Shown here: piece by piece, positions 47,751-59,969 of the stretch
Layout of the letters: every line of letters begins with the position of its first letter
Position numbering within the stretch: position 1 is the stretch's first letter
DNA from: Clonostachys chloroleuca
Lineage: Eukaryota > Ascomycota > Sordariomycetes > Hypocreales > Bionectriaceae
Reading direction: 5' to 3'
Length of the DNA stretch: 64,000 nt
NCBI GenBank assembly: GCA_037952775.1
Contig: JBANAY010000003.1
Span: forward strand, 5,766,001-5,830,000
Position numbers and translations under genes: made by a program
The notes under the pieces: model-generated
The model's database searches: none
What the model was told of the DNA's origin: nothing
What the model saw: the letters and a program-made list of their open reading frames with translations, nothing else

Positions 47751-49040
47751 TTATAACATACACACACTATTTACCAAAGGAAGAGAAATGCTTGGGAACA
47801 ACAAGGCTGGGATTGCAGGATTGACAGAAATCTTGGGCTCCATCCTATCCATGACCATCCACCACCCCGACCTAGGTTGGAATTGAGTGAAGCCAGAGTC
47901 AAACGTATTGTCGGCTTTCGTTGCTTCCATGCCTAGCAAGCCAGATATCAGAGTTGTATAATAAGTAAGCCCAGAGTCTAGATCATCGATAACGACAGGA
48001 ACATCGGAAACAGATTTAGGGATGTCTGAACGTCGAATAATAGGAAACGATATGTCGTCGAGAATCAATCGCTTGTGGTCTATTTCCGAAGGAAGCCCTC
48101 TTAGAGACTTGTCGCTGTATGCTTGGATCATGCCCTTCTCGTCCCAAAAGCAGAAAGCAGTTATCCAGCCGGAGAGTGTCTCGATATCTCCAGAGCCTTC
48201 GTACCCAGCTGCGTGACAAGCTTGCATCCAAAATTCCTTGATCTTTGGATCTTCTGGTCTATCGAAACTTGCAATCATCTTGTCAAGAACCTTGCCAAGA
48301 TATGTGGACCAAAGACTGGTTTCCGTGCCATACTGGGCAAATTTTTGGACCCGTTTAGAAATGTCTTCCCAGTCCTCTTTGGTGCCCTCTAAAGTGACTG
48401 ATGGAAAGCCGCAGCCCAAAGTAATTCTGTATTCAAAATATGACTTCATCGTAGCCATAAGAGTCATCGCGGCTACTGTCTTATCCTGTGTTGTCGAAGT
48501 GCTGAACTGTGGGAGTAGCCAATCGACAATTTCCTCGTCGGCAAGGAATCCTTGCATTTTGGAAATAATTCTCTCGGAAATCCAATCAAGATCAAGTTCT
48601 CCGAGGGATGAAGATGGCGTGACAATGTTTATTGTTTCTTTTCCTTGGTGCCGAACGATTGTGTGTCGCAAATCCTCAGAGTTACCGTTCACGAAGAGAC
48701 TGAATTGGATAAGAATGGCGAGCCATACATCATCTGGGCGCAGGACCAGATGCAGATCCTGCTGGAAGGCTCGTAGAATGCCCTCAACGAAGCCGTTTCC
48801 ATATGGGACCAGGGCGTGACCGCTTGGTTGATCTAGGTCAACAAGCGATGAGTGCACAATGGGGCGATCGTCACGGCCTATCTTCTTGTTGCTCTGGATC
48901 GTCTCTCCAAGGATTTCGTCTCCATCTAGTTCGATCGTCCATGATTTCGATATTTGATGGAACAGGTCTTGAGAAGACTTCGCAATAGGATCGGTGTTGC
49001 TACCGACCTTTTCGGGCTGAGGCTTTATTGTGACAGGCAT
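47751..49040 (-). CDS. DUF4419 family protein
   Basis: This is a single-exon protein of 429 residues from the ATG at 49040. The conserved DUF4419 block is clear: GNGFVEGILRAFQQDLHLVL, then RPDDVWLAILIQFSLFVN and GKETINIVTP. Later come MKSYFEYRITLGCGFPSVTL, EDWEDISKRVQK and SGWITAFCFWDEKG. Members occur in fungi, plants and some protists. Their biochemical function is unknown to me. The N-terminus has no signal peptide or TM segment, so the protein is probably cytosolic. The gene stands alone, with 886 bp to the divergently read acetyltransferase gene. Confidence 0.85.
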   Translation of the reverse strand: MPVTIKPQPEKVGSNTDPIAKSSQDLFHQISKSWTIELDGDEILGETIQSNKKIGRDDRPIVHSSLVDLDQPSGHALVPYGNGFVEGILRAFQQDLHLVLRPDDVWLAILIQFSLFVNGNSEDLRHTIVRHQGKETINIVTPSSSLGELDLDWISERIISKMQGFLADEEIVDWLLPQFSTSTTQDKTVAAMTLMATMKSYFEYRITLGCGFPSVTLEGTKEDWEDISKRVQKFAQYGTETSLWSTYLGKVLDKMIASFDRPEDPKIKEFWMQACHAAGYEGSGDIETLSGWITAFCFWDEKGMIQAYSDKSLRGLPSEIDHKRLILDDISFPIIRRSDIPKSVSDVPVVIDDLDSGLTYYTTLISGLLGMEATKADNTFDSGFTQFQPRSGWWMVMDRMEPKISVNPAIPALLFPSISLPLVNSVCML

Positions 49041-49926
49041 GTTTTGTGCCGTCCAAATAGGATGCTCTCGCGCTTATTTAAGTGGTCTGGTCATAAAAGA
49101 CTCAACTTTGTGCCATCAAAATAATCTTAGTATTGGAGTAGTATTGTGGTGTGTGGCTTTGGACACGTTTCATGAGCCGACTTACTTTGAGGCAACGGTG
49201 TGTTCTGCCCACGCCTTTATATCTTCGGATACCCGAAGAGTCACCGCTAAGTTGGACACGGTACATTTCTCAAACCCTGGATGTTCCCCGTGAAATTTGC
49301 GGGTACCCGAACGGCCTGTCCTCCAACGGATTCTTGAGTAGTTTGGATTGTCCAAGAAGCTAGCCAAAAGAAGTATACTAAACTGCTGATGTTATACTTA
49401 GTAAAGCCCGTAAACATTTATTCCTGAGGCACACGTGTTACCAATCAACATGTATTTATTCATTAATTCTTGAGATCCTAGATCCCCAACTACTTGGTCT
49501 TATCATACCTAAGTTCCACTCATCAACGCCAACACCGTTCTTCAAATATATATCATGTAACTTTAGCTTCGCGCACATGAACTAGGCTCTCATATCGAAT
49601 AATTATACATTAATCCGCTTTATGTCAGTTATCGCGGTCTCATTGTGTTGCAGGTTGGCCAAGATATGCTAGAGTCTTTCAAGCTAGTGTGCGCACTTAT
49701 TGAGGCAGAATACGCACAAAATTGATCTACCAGCAGCTTATGCATATTGTGGAGGGTCACTTTTTGCAGTCACTCAGCCAATCAGCTGCTCTCTGCGGCT
49801 ATTCCGGTGCGGGGTTACTGTCAAACCACAGCGACCAACTTGAGGCAGTCCAAACTTAAACATCCATTGCTCTTAAAGTTTTCTAGAAGGCTCGTGCCGT
49901 TGCATCGAGTTCAATTATACCTCAAA
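49041..49926. promoter_or_regulatory. Intergenic between DUF4419 and NAT genes (divergent)
   Basis: This 886 bp stretch separates two genes read outward and must hold both promoters. No strong motif is seen. The NAT frame is open for 60 codons upstream of the chosen ATG, but with no ATG. Confidence 0.4.
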
Positions 49927-50913
49927 ATGAGCGGCCGAATCACATACACGAAAGCCCAGTTGGATCAGTACTTCACACGTGTCAACCTACCACCCTCTCA
50001 ATGGCTCTATGACGTATCAAAACGGGACGGATCGTTCCAAAAATCCCATCTCGAACTCCTTCTCAGACATCAGCTCACAAGTGTCCCTTTTGAGAATGTG
50101 ACTCTGCACTACTCGACTCACAGGGTAATCAACATAAATGCAAAGCATTTAGTCGACAAGATCCTTCGACAGCCGGGACGTGGCGGATACTGCATGGAAA
50201 ACAATACCCTCCTTCACACTGTCCTGCTCTCGCTAGGCTTCGACGTGTACCTTGTCGGGGGTAGAGTCTTTGAAAATGGGCGGCTTGCGGGCTTGGCACA
50301 CTGTCTGAACATCGTCACCATCGACGGGGAACGCTATGCAGTAGATGTCGGATATGGTCCCAACGAACCCATTCGCCCCCTCAAGATTATCGACAGGAAA
50401 ATCCAACCCCATGTCGGGCCTGCGTCTGTCCGCCTGAGATTTGATGCTGTCCCGGGAGGCCTCAAACGAGATCAAAAGATTTGGATCTATGAGCTTCGCC
50501 AGAATGACGATTCGGAGTGGGTGCCCTGTTACTGCTTCACGGAGATGGAGTTTCTGCCCGAGGATTTTTCTGTCATGAACTACTGGCCACAGAAGGATCC
50601 CCGGAGCATCTTTGTCCAAAAACTGCTCTGTGTGCGCTTTACTAGCGAGGGACAGACCTTTGCAAATTCCGATGAAACCCAGTCGAAAGACCCTTGGACC
50701 AGCGCCGCCACTACCGGTGGCGAAATCAATGGAACTCTTATCTTAGTTGGGGATAGCTTTAAGTGGCGGGTGAATGGGGTTAAAGTGTTCGAGAAGCAGC
50801 TCTCAAGCGAGGAGGAGCGAATCAGAGTGCTTGAACAATACTTTGGGATGGAGCTCACAGAAAGCGAAAAGGAGGCTATCAAGGGCACAGCAACTGCGCT
50901 TCCTTTGCCATAG
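49927..50913 (+). CDS. Arylamine N-acetyltransferase
   Basis: The enzyme transfers an acyl group from acyl-CoA to arylamines by a ping-pong mechanism. The catalytic triad is complete: Cys89 in RGGYCMENN, His125 in AHCLNIV, and Asp140 in AVDVGYG. The N-terminal helical bundle carries the expected VPFENVTLHY. The single-exon protein is 328 residues, normal for fungal NATs. I chose the ATG at 49927 (MSGRITYTKAQLDQYF) because homologous proteins begin about here. Some fungal NATs (Fusarium FDB2/NAT1) prefer malonyl-CoA and detoxify plant-derived aminophenols. Whether this one does cannot be told from sequence. It is cytosolic, with no targeting signal. Confidence 0.92.
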   Translation: MSGRITYTKAQLDQYFTRVNLPPSQWLYDVSKRDGSFQKSHLELLLRHQLTSVPFENVTLHYSTHRVININAKHLVDKILRQPGRGGYCMENNTLLHTVLLSLGFDVYLVGGRVFENGRLAGLAHCLNIVTIDGERYAVDVGYGPNEPIRPLKIIDRKIQPHVGPASVRLRFDAVPGGLKRDQKIWIYELRQNDDSEWVPCYCFTEMEFLPEDFSVMNYWPQKDPRSIFVQKLLCVRFTSEGQTFANSDETQSKDPWTSAATTGGEINGTLILVGDSFKWRVNGVKVFEKQLSSEEERIRVLEQYFGMELTESEKEAIKGTATALPLP

Positions 50914-51575
50914 GAACATTATTCGAGCAATCTATGAAGATCTACTGCTCCAATTTTTATAGCTTTTATTTTAAGAGGTGTTGCTCATGCCGGCTTGTTT
51001 GAGTCACCGCTCTGCTCCCAGTGTATCTTTCATCTTCTTGAAGGTGGACAAAGAGAGGGCAGGGAAACCTATTACCAAGTTGATTCATCCTGGGAAGAAA
51101 GAGACTGTTTCACAACGTTTAGGATTCGTAAACCACGCCGCACCTGATCTCTGGGTGGCGGATGTGACATCTAGGGTAGGACAACTGAGCTGTAACCGAG
51201 ATGGAGGACGCAAATCCCTGCCAGGAGAGGCGTGATCTAAGTGGACATCAGAGTGTCACCCTGGCATAAACGTGGGCTTTGTCAGCGGTTTCTCGCCCTG
51301 GGACTGGCTGGGAGCTGATTACAAGGTGCATGTTTCAGTTGATCATGCAGCAATCGCATGACCAGGCCATTCTCCCCCTCAATACCACAGTGAGGCGAAG
51401 CTATCGCGAAGTCCCATCTCTGGGAAGTCTATTGCTCTCCTCCATTCCTTGTCGATTTACGGACTGGCAGCCGCATTTCTAGTATCGCTGGGCCGATCAC
51501 CTATTTCTTACCTCCTGACCTGTATCGTCACCACACTCGTTTACCCCTTAAAAGACGCCCACATCTCCGTTGATC
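50914..51575. other. Intergenic, no gene seen
   Basis: No supported gene; short plus-strand frames have no features. The right end is the promoter of the membrane protein gene. Confidence 0.45.
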
Positions 51576-52604
51576 ATGCTTGGTTTTGGTGGCGTTTTTG
51601 TGCTGGTAGGACTGATTTTCCTTGCCGCCGCTTTCGGGGGTGCCATATTCGCCGTGAAATTCGCATTCTTCAAGCTGCCTTCCGATGCAGGCGTCCATGA
51701 AAACAGTAGACTTCAACCGAGATTGACTGTCTGCGTGACTGCACTGTGAGTACTCGCGTTTCCTGGTGATGGTCAAAGCCTTGTAGGACTGAGCTAATTT
51801 GATATAGATGGGTGGCCGTATGGTCTCTTCTTTCTATCGTATCTATCTACGTCTCTGAGCCGGGCTCTAGCAATGAGGTGCTCACCTCTTTACTCGTGCA
51901 TGGAACGAGCGTTCAGGCATTCGTGTCTGCTGCTGCGATGTTCTTAAATCTCAACTTCCAAATCGGCATGGTCAGCATCTTCGGTGATACCCCAACAAGC
52001 CATTATGAACGGGAGAGTAGTATTAAAAAAAGCTCCCGTCTCTTGACATGCTTTCTTGCCCTCGTCGTCCCGTTGGCAATCGCCCAATCCATTTTGATCG
52101 AAATCAGCTTCTCATCGTCGCCACATGTGCCTGGGTCTGGGTTGTACAACGCTTTAGCTGGTGTACAACTTGCAATAGGCTTGATCTTCCTCATCACGGC
52201 CACCATCTCCCTGATCCTGATGAAGAATTGGGTATGTTCTCGCCCCCTTTTTGATAAGTATTCAACAGTCCCACTTACCATGATGCCTTTAGACATACTA
52301 TTTCCCTCTCCTCCTCGTCGGAGGTCTGTCACTCATTAGACATTTAAATACCGTAGCCCACGACATTGCCCTTCTTGTTGGTTACTATACCTCCAAGTTC
52401 GGAAGTCCAACTAGAGTTGTGCTCGTGTGGTATGATGTCTCAGTATTTTCATCGAGTTGGACCATCGTCATTGGCCTAATCATACTTCTCCAACTTCTGG
52501 CAACATATTTCAGTGATGCAGCTGCAGAGTCATCTCCAGTAGATGATAGGAGACCTCTTCTGGATCGCTCCTGGGAAAGTTCGGCAGGAACATTCACCGC
52601 GTAA
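51576..52604 (+). CDS. Multi-pass membrane protein of unknown function
   Basis: There are three exons (51576-51745, 51808-52231, 52293-52604) with canonical introns, and the frame closes to 301 residues. Exon 1 gives a TM segment (GVFVLVGLIFLAAAFGGAIF). Exon 2 gives three more or so (VAVWSLLSIVSIYV, LLTCFLALVVPLAIAQSIL, GVQLAIGLIFLITATISLIL). Exon 3 adds one near FPLLLVGGLSLIRHL and another at WTIVIGLIILLQLLATYF. The C-terminal tail is Ser-rich with no retention signal that I recognise. About six TM helices are predicted by eye. The length and pattern resemble uncharacterised integral membrane proteins of ascomycetes. No catalytic motif is visible. Confidence 0.7.
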
Positions 52605-53353
52605 CTCACAGTCGCATGTTTTCCACGGCTTGACGGAATATTGAATGTGATTCCCTAAAGTCAGTTGATTGAATAAGTGAAGGTGTCAGTGGACTTTTGT
52701 TCTGGAAGCGTTCCTTTGCACTATTAAAAAGGCAGAAGTAGTAGAGCTCTCTGGAAAGCAACATTTCTCATTCTCTCGTTTTCGGACATGTCTGTTCGGC
52801 CGGATTGTTTCGGCGAGCAGTTTGGTTTTTCTTTTGCTGTTTTGGAACGTGTGCCAGAGCGCCATCTCTCCCTTAGAACCGTGCTGGGGTTATCTATGTA
52901 TACCCGGCTTATACTTCCCTTCAAGAGTTGGACATCGTTATGCCATGCCCTAGAGTGTTTTGTGCCTCTGATGGCTTGTTTTATAGGTTTCTTTCCTTCG
53001 TGAGATAAATTTTTTTTCCTAAATATTTTGCCCTGAAAAATATATCAAGCCTGTAAAGATAAGTATGGTCTTCTTAATAGGCATGGATACGTAAATTGAT
53101 GTGTGTGCTAGCTTGCCATACCGTTGAAAATCACCTTAAGTCAGAGCAGGTGGACCAAGACATTTTGTCGATCTTTTGATAGGTTCATTAAGTTTACTAT
53201 ATTGGATGCCCTGTACTGGTCCATAATAAGCATCATTACATTCCCTGACAGACAGCCTACCTACACGCACATTTCCTGGGTGAGTGGTACACATGTCTCC
53301 GTGCGAGACAACACAACTTTCCTCATTAATTAATAGATTGTAAGATAGCTCCT
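52605..53353. other. Intergenic between convergent genes
   Basis: The membrane protein and tyrosinase genes converge here. No gene or clear repeat is seen. T-rich stretches near 53.0 kb may include 3' processing signals. Confidence 0.45.
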
Positions 53354-54764
53354 TTACTCATAGATATAGCAGAATGGCGAGTTTCCAACGGTGTCCAAGG
53401 CATCGTCGATTGTAATCTCAGGAGCATTGACACCCAAGTTCAGCGGGTCACTGACCAGTGCGTCTCTGCTGGGAGGGAGGTTGAGAATGGTGATTGTCCC
53501 GGCGATGGTCTTGGCCTGTTTGAGATGAAGGGCTTGCCAGAGCCAGTATAGGCGATCTGTCATAGAGTGGTGCAGCCAGAAAATGGGGTCAGTGGGAGAT
53601 GCAAAAAGGTCAGCAGAGTCGCCGCCCATAGTGAAGTGGCCGGCAGCGTGGATGCCGAGGAACTCGTCACCAAAACGACCTTGGAACTCGTCTTGGAAGA
53701 GAGAGATGCTGCCGGAAGCGTCTCCCTTTGTGACGTTCCAAAGGTTCTCCGCTGTCATCCAGGTATCAACCGCATGCTTGGTGAGATCTCGGCTTAAACA
53801 GCGAGGATTGTAATCAAGACCACTGCCGTTCTGGGCTTTCATGCCATCCATTCCGGGAGAAACAGGACCTAGGGTGACAACCATGCTAGAAGATATCAGC
53901 GAGTTTGTTTTGTAGAACTATTTCGTCTCAATGGTTTAGCCTTACTCTTTGAATGGCCCGCTTTTAACGCAACCACCACCTTCTCCCGAAGGCAGATAGA
54001 TGTTATTACTTCCTCCGAGACTGCCATTATGGGCGACGTATTCGCCATCACCACTCATGCTGGTATCACTTCCATCAAAGATGGGATGATTGCTGAAGTC
54101 GGACCCGTCAAACCAGTTCCAGTACTGCCGCGGGTGTTAGAGATGCTCCGCTCGAGTCATCAAATTAGGTTGGCACTTACAGGCTGGGTGCCATTGTATC
54201 CGCACTCGTTCTGAAGAGCATATTCGTACGCCCACACGTAATAACGATGCCAAGTTAAGAAATTACCCTGCATATGATGGACGCTGATTAGCAGGCGCAG
54301 CTCCATGGATGAGATCAAGTTCACTTACTGTTCCGTGGATGGTCAGGGTTTGGTTGATGTGAACTGCAACGAAGTCATCATATCGACTCCGTGAACCAGG
54401 AGCAAATGAAGGATCAGCCTTGGAAGGCTTGTCCATGAGACAGAGGACTGCATCGATGTAATCCGTCTTCTCACTGGCGGACAGTGCTCGCCTGTGGATT
54501 CAATGTGTCAGTATTCCGCAAGATGAATTCATGTAGCAGTGACAGAAGCGAGCCATACCAGTCACGCCTAACTGTGGCATTCTCCAACGTACAGGTGGAG
54601 TTGTGCTTGCGGGAGCCACAACTTTCCTGCTTCTTGAGGTTCTTGATGGCTTCTGTCTGCAATTCGGCTAGGATCTCGGTGCCAGTGCCTTCAGGGATCT
54701 CCAAAGCTAGGGCTGACGTGGCTGCACCTAGTAGGCCAAGAAGAGCGGTGCGTGAGATCTGCAT
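53354..54764 (-). CDS. Secreted tyrosinase (type-3 di-copper oxidase)
   Basis: The enzyme oxidises phenols or catechols with a coupled di-copper centre. There are five exons (introns 54492-54558, 54268-54328, 54125-54180, 53886-53945), and the frame closes to 388 residues. A signal peptide (MQISRTALLGLLGAATSALA) precedes a Cys-containing linker. CuA ligands are in AVHINQTLTIHGTGNFLTWH (three His). The sequence then continues RYYVWAYEYALQNECGY and YWNWFDGSDF. CuB ligands are in GIHAAGHFTMGG and DPIFWLHHSMTDRLYWLWQ. It belongs to the short secreted fungal tyrosinase-like group, some of which act in secondary-metabolite clusters. No cluster is evident beside this one. No long C-terminal lid extension is present. 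Confidence 0.93.
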
Positions 54765-57096
54765 GGCGGGTATGCTTAGTGGGAACTTAAAAGCTGTCGT
54801 GAGTCGTGAACAAAGCTAGAGAGGACGAACATGATTCTGCACCTGTCTTATACGATTCGGCGTTAATGCAATCGAGGGCGCTGCTGCGCCTGGTTGGCAT
54901 GAAGACCGTGACATCAGCTCATGCGGCTCATATTGGACCCATCGATATCCTTCTAGAGTTGCAACGGGAACAGCCGATATTGACGCGTCTTTGCTTTAAC
55001 CAACAACCAACTGACTGGCCGTTGACGGTGGTGGCACGGCCAGTAAGACGGAAGTTCATTTGCCTTCCCTGGTCCCTGCGCGCTGGCCCTGGTCTGGCCC
55101 CTCCTGGCTAATGCGATCCATGCAAGAAGATTTGCCTGTGATTTAGCTCGGATATCTAGGAGACCGCCGTTGACCCATTGCGGAGGAAAAACTCCCCTAA
55201 AGATTGAGCCCGCGTCCCTGCACGGCATCGTCGCATTGTTCCGCCCAGCAGATCCGTCATGGCTCGTGCTGGCGCTTGGGATCATGCACTGTCATTCTTG
55301 TTCATCCCAACTCGCCTTATAGGCTAGCACATCCCATCCTTCGGACACGGCGCGGATAAGGGCGGATAGTGTACCGACGAGTGTTCAACATTAAGGGGCA
55401 TGAGAGCGATCACCTCTGGAACCTCGGCGAATGCAAGATATTGGAGGCCAATTCTTTGGCACAATTGCTAATCAAATCAAATTGATTACTTCACGAGTGC
55501 TTGCGGGACTTCAGGGCGATGCGCTGTTTGCGTACACAGAGGCATGTTGCCTTATTAGACGAGACCTGCTCTTTCACTCACCGTCGTCGGAGTCTGTCCG
55601 GCCCCGTAGTAGCCGCAGCTTTAATAGGATGTTGCCGATAATGCTCATTTCCCCTTGATGGGTGCAAATCATGTGTGCCATGAATTGCTGGGCAGAACCA
55701 ACACGATGGTTCGTTTCCATCCTTGACCTCGGGGCTCTCATGTCCGAAGCGATCGGTGGGAATGCCTACTTTAGGTCTGACCCTAGAGCTAATTAGATGA
55801 AACGCCCGCTAGAAATTCTCTGCTTGTATTCGCTGATGGACTCCACCGCAACGGTTGCGGCTAATATCCAAGGGGCCATCGTGGCATGGCGATGCCACGG
55901 GCATAAGCCTGGCACCATCCGTGGGCCGCCTGCTGACCTGCCCAAAGCGTCTCACGGGTCCATCTGGATTCTTCTGGGCTGGACAGGGACCGGGTGGCTC
56001 CAAGGTAAGTATATGCAAGCGAGCATGCCGCCATTCGTTGGGAGCCAGGCCTCGTGGTTGGCTGCGCTGGGCCATGTCGCAACACCCACCCCTAACTGCT
56101 GATGTGGTAGTGACAAAGACACATGTGGTAGATATGAACTGATTTTTCTTCTCCAGCCCTGCCAGGCGTACGAATCTCTTTCCATCACGAGCTCACCAAC
56201 CAGTTCTAATCTCCGCAGCTCGCCTCCCCAGAATCCTCGTCCGACAGATCATTTTACATCTTGTCCTGTTATAGGGATATAACTCCAGGCTTAAGATCCG
56301 CATCCGAGTGCTATTGCAGTGCAATCAATAGCGTTATGAATAAGACAGCAAACCGCATCCCCAATGCGGGATAAATCACCGAGCTCCCACTTGCGCTGCG
56401 TGGATGCGCGATTTGCATTTTCTATGCCATTTCCCTTGGTTTCTAGATGGTCATGATCGTAGAGCAGAAACTTCAGGGCAGCAGCCGTGGCCCAGTGTGC
56501 GTGCTCCGACAAAACTCAAACATCACTTTCACCCCTCCTTGGATACCCAACCCACTCTTGGGTCGTTCTGCAGGCTTCTAGCGATTATCCAGGGGTGCCA
56601 CTGGGCCCTGGCAGGGATAAGAACCTCAGCCGTAGCCCTGGGTTCCATGCTTTCAGCGTGGCGTCCTTCTATTTGAGGTTTAGCCAGCAGCCCAGTCATA
56701 GCGCGTTGGGCGATCCGGAAGTGAAACCGGGTTTCTTCCCTTCCCACCTGCATTGATGCTATAGTTTCACGTCGCTATTAAGAATATCTTAAACGGGATA
56801 TGTCGTCGTAAGCGAGTCTGAGCTCGTCCGGTGTGGGAGGACCGCAAGTGAAACGGGTCTACTCTCGTTCGTTTTTGCTAGTTATGTGCTTTATCTCGTG
56901 AGACTCCCCGCAAGTGCTTCGCACCTGGGCGTTCGTGAATCGCTTTTCCCGATCTTTCCTTTCTTTTTCTTCTTTTCAATACGCTCCTTTGACATTTTTA
57001 CCATTACCCCCGCTTTCATTCCCTTTAGATGGTCAGTGGAATGCTCGAGGCAGTTCGTATGTCGAAGATCTAGGTGACCAGTCGCACACAGCCAAC
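54765..57096. other. Long intergenic region, no gene seen
   Basis: Many overlapping short frames lie on both strands (55.8-56.7 kb), where GC content is raised, but none has family features or a credible exon chain. The right end is the promoter of the 7-TM protein. Confidence 0.45.
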
Positions 57097-58624
57097 ATGA
57101 GCATCGGATCCTCCGGTAACGTTGATCCTGTGCGGGCCGCAGAGACCCGAGCGCCGCAAATCCTCATCGTCAGTACTGTTATCAGCGTCATCGCCTTTAT
57201 CTTTGTCTGCCTCCGGTCCTACACCCGCTTCTTTATCGTGAGGTCATATGGTCCTCAAGATGCGTTAATGGTGACATCCGTGGTAAGTGCACTTCCCCGA
57301 CGCCAAGAGAACATGTACGTTAATGGTATGATGCCTCGAATAGCTCACCTCCCTCCTTGGCGGAACCGTGACCCTATATCTGCAAGCGCCTCTAGGTCTT
57401 GGCAAGCACTACGATACGATCGAAGGGCCAGATCTTGTCAAGTTCATGAGGTTGTCCTTCGTCCAGACGATTGTGCCTCTCATTGGTGGCATCGCCTTCC
57501 TCAAAATCTCCATTGCCCTTGAACTAAGAAAACTACGGAGCAACGCCTGGGCCTGGTATGAGTACCTTCTTTGGGCTATGATAGGTAGGACAATGCACTG
57601 GCATTGAAACCAAAGAGACTACATGAGGTGGCTGACTGTTGGTAGTGTTTGTGATACTGTATTCGATTGAGGCTTGGTTGACCATCTTTTTGTTCTGCAA
57701 GCCCCTGCCAAGATACTGGGATACCAATGTCCAAGGCACATGTTACTCCTTGACCTTATTCGCCAAGTTTGGTTTGGCCAACACAGGTAATAATTCCACA
57801 AGAAAATGCCGTTCTTTCTTCCAGCTTTACTGACCCTTTCATTGACCAGCATTCAACATCTTTACCGATGTCGCTTTTGCAACTTTACCAGTACCCATCA
57901 TCTGGACCTTGAAAATGCCATTGAAGACTCGTTTATACCTCATCGGGGTTCTCAGTCTCGGCTATGTGTAGGCTTTGCTTTCTCTGCATGGAAGGGTTAG
58001 TGATGTTGACAATCTCTAGTGCTGTTGTGATAGGCATTCTCAAGGCCGTTGCGCAGATCAACTTCGTGTCCAACAAAGATTCTACCTTGTATGACCACAT
58101 AACTTACTGTCGATTCGGTCAACATCACTAACGCTTTCGCCACAGTACCTACGAGATTCAATTTTGGGGCTTGTCAGTATTCTCGTGTTGGGTGGTGTAA
58201 GCCAATGTGTCTAACCTTTTGATCCAGACTCCAACTCAACCTCGGTATCATTGCCGCGTGCGCCCCGGCGCTTAAACCACTGCTTCGAAACATACTCAAC
58301 CTGAAGAGCCTGACCCCCGGATACGGCTATACCAACTCGGCTAGCCGCCGCTTAAGAAGCGGAAAACGAACAGGGCTATCAAACAAGGCGAATGGATACA
58401 TTCGACAAACCAGCAAAACCGGAGGCCCCGAAGCGTTCGAACTGAAATCAGTCAACGACAACCACACTTTCTACATTGCTACTGCCGAGGGGAGGAACGA
58501 CTCAGACTCATCGGGGGCAGGAGGAACTGGCACGCGAAGGGAGAATAGTTCCGATAGCATTGTGCATCCAGATGCCAATGGGAAGAACATAGTTCGGACA
58601 ACCGAGGTTTCCGTCACATATTAG
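57097..58624 (+). CDS. Fungal rhodopsin-like 7-TM integral membrane protein (PTH11-related type)
   Basis: There are seven exons with introns at 57283-57343, 57585-57645, 57787-57849, 57968-58019, 58089-58145 and 58173-58227. The frame closes to 392 residues. Seven hydrophobic helices carry the landmarks of the fungal rhodopsin-like domain: LRSYTRFFIVRSYGPQDALM at the first loop, LGKHYDTI, LKISIALELRKL, LFCKPLPRYWD, CYSLTLFAKFGLANTAFNIF, DVAFATLPVPIIWTLKMP, and LQLNLGIIAACAPALKPLL. The cytosolic tail is Ser/Asn-rich and disordered. There is no CFEM domain in front. Such proteins are proposed GPCR-like sensors of host or surface cues (as PTH11 in Magnaporthe). The ligand is unknown here. Confidence 0.88.
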
Positions 58625-59969
58625 ATTATTAATGGAGCAATAGAACGACTTAATGATTTATGATTTGTGACAGCGACGTTAGTTTCTTAGGGGTTGAAGT
58701 CGAATGTGACCCCATCCTCGTACACTAATAGCCAACTCAATGTTCAAGTTACAACCATAAAGTCCCGAGACTAACTTACATACTAGTGGACGTCGATATG
58801 ATGCCCTTGGGTATCATGCCGATGATTCACGGACCTAAGAGCCCGGTGCGCCCCGAAGGATCTTCGTACCCTCGTTTATTATCATTTTGTGTCTTCATTA
58901 CCGCATCCCAAATGAAAATAACAACAGGCTCGCTGCAGATAATCTTACAGATAACCCATAAATCCTTCCTTGTCTGTCGATTAAGGCATTATTGCACAGC
59001 TACGCGATCTAGAACGATAAAATAGCTACGCCTAAGGCTGAAGTTGGTTGCGGCTAGTTACTATAATCCTGGTGCCTCCGACTGTGCCGCTATTATTGAG
59101 CACGCTGAAAATATCAGTCGTGGAGATAGCAACAAATGATAGATAAATATTGACAAACATAAGACTTCAATCCGGAGCTCCTAAGGTTCCTAGTGTACTA
59201 TTAATCCGGCAGAAGGCTAGATCCGGACTAGGAAAAGCCTATCTGTCACATAGGCTCAAGATCGAAATAGAAGGACCGTAGATGAGTTTTATGCGTGCTG
59301 GGATAAGCGGTGCAATCTTAATTTCAAGTTATTTGATGCGCAGCGGTGTGCTAGTATGGGTAAATATATTGTTTAATACAATAGACATTGTAGACGACAA
59401 CCTTCCGACCCTACACAGGAGCCGTACCCTATTGCCCTTTCTTCAAAGATGTAATTATCTCTGCTTCTAGATCCACAATCTGCACGACTGCGTCGTTCTC
59501 TGCACCATCATTCCTTTGGGGGCGGGGATTATTCAAAAAGCTTACGTCCCTTACAATGCCGGGTAGAACCTCCCAATAAGTTCCTCCTTGAATTTGACAT
59601 AAGACTAAACTGCCGTAGTATTCAATACCAGCTACAAGTGATGCTAGCATTGACAATCCTGATTACCGGTCACCGGACTCGGATTCAGGACACTGTTGGC
59701 TACGTCTTGCATAGACTTGTGTATCTAAACCTCGTCCATCTCCATCGCCTAGCTAGAGTTGGCCCGTACAGTTTCGGGGTGAATACTTCGCTAGAGCTAC
59801 ACAGCAGGCCCTTGGAGTTGGGTTAGGGCAATGCTGCAGAAGCCGCGGCCACAATAGAATGCTTTGGCGCTGAACAACAACTGTTTTTTCTTATGGAAAT
59901 CAAATTTATACTAGCTCAGCAATGCCCCGAGTTGTGGCGGATATGTGGCTGTCATTCCTTCCTGCTTGC
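58625..59969. other. Intergenic, possibly with degraded repeat
   Basis: No gene is supported. Composition becomes AT-rich at 58.9-59.3 kb and includes stretches that look like worn-out transposon sequence, but I can name no element. Confidence 0.4.

Noticed and set aside
49747..49926. Possible mitochondrial presequence extending the acetyltransferase upstream
   Set aside because: The frame is open but has no ATG; family length and alignment support the ATG at 49927.
55797..56756. Overlapping frames on both strands suggesting a gene
   Set aside because: No shared frame, no domain, no signal peptide and no splice chain; likely due to higher GC content.
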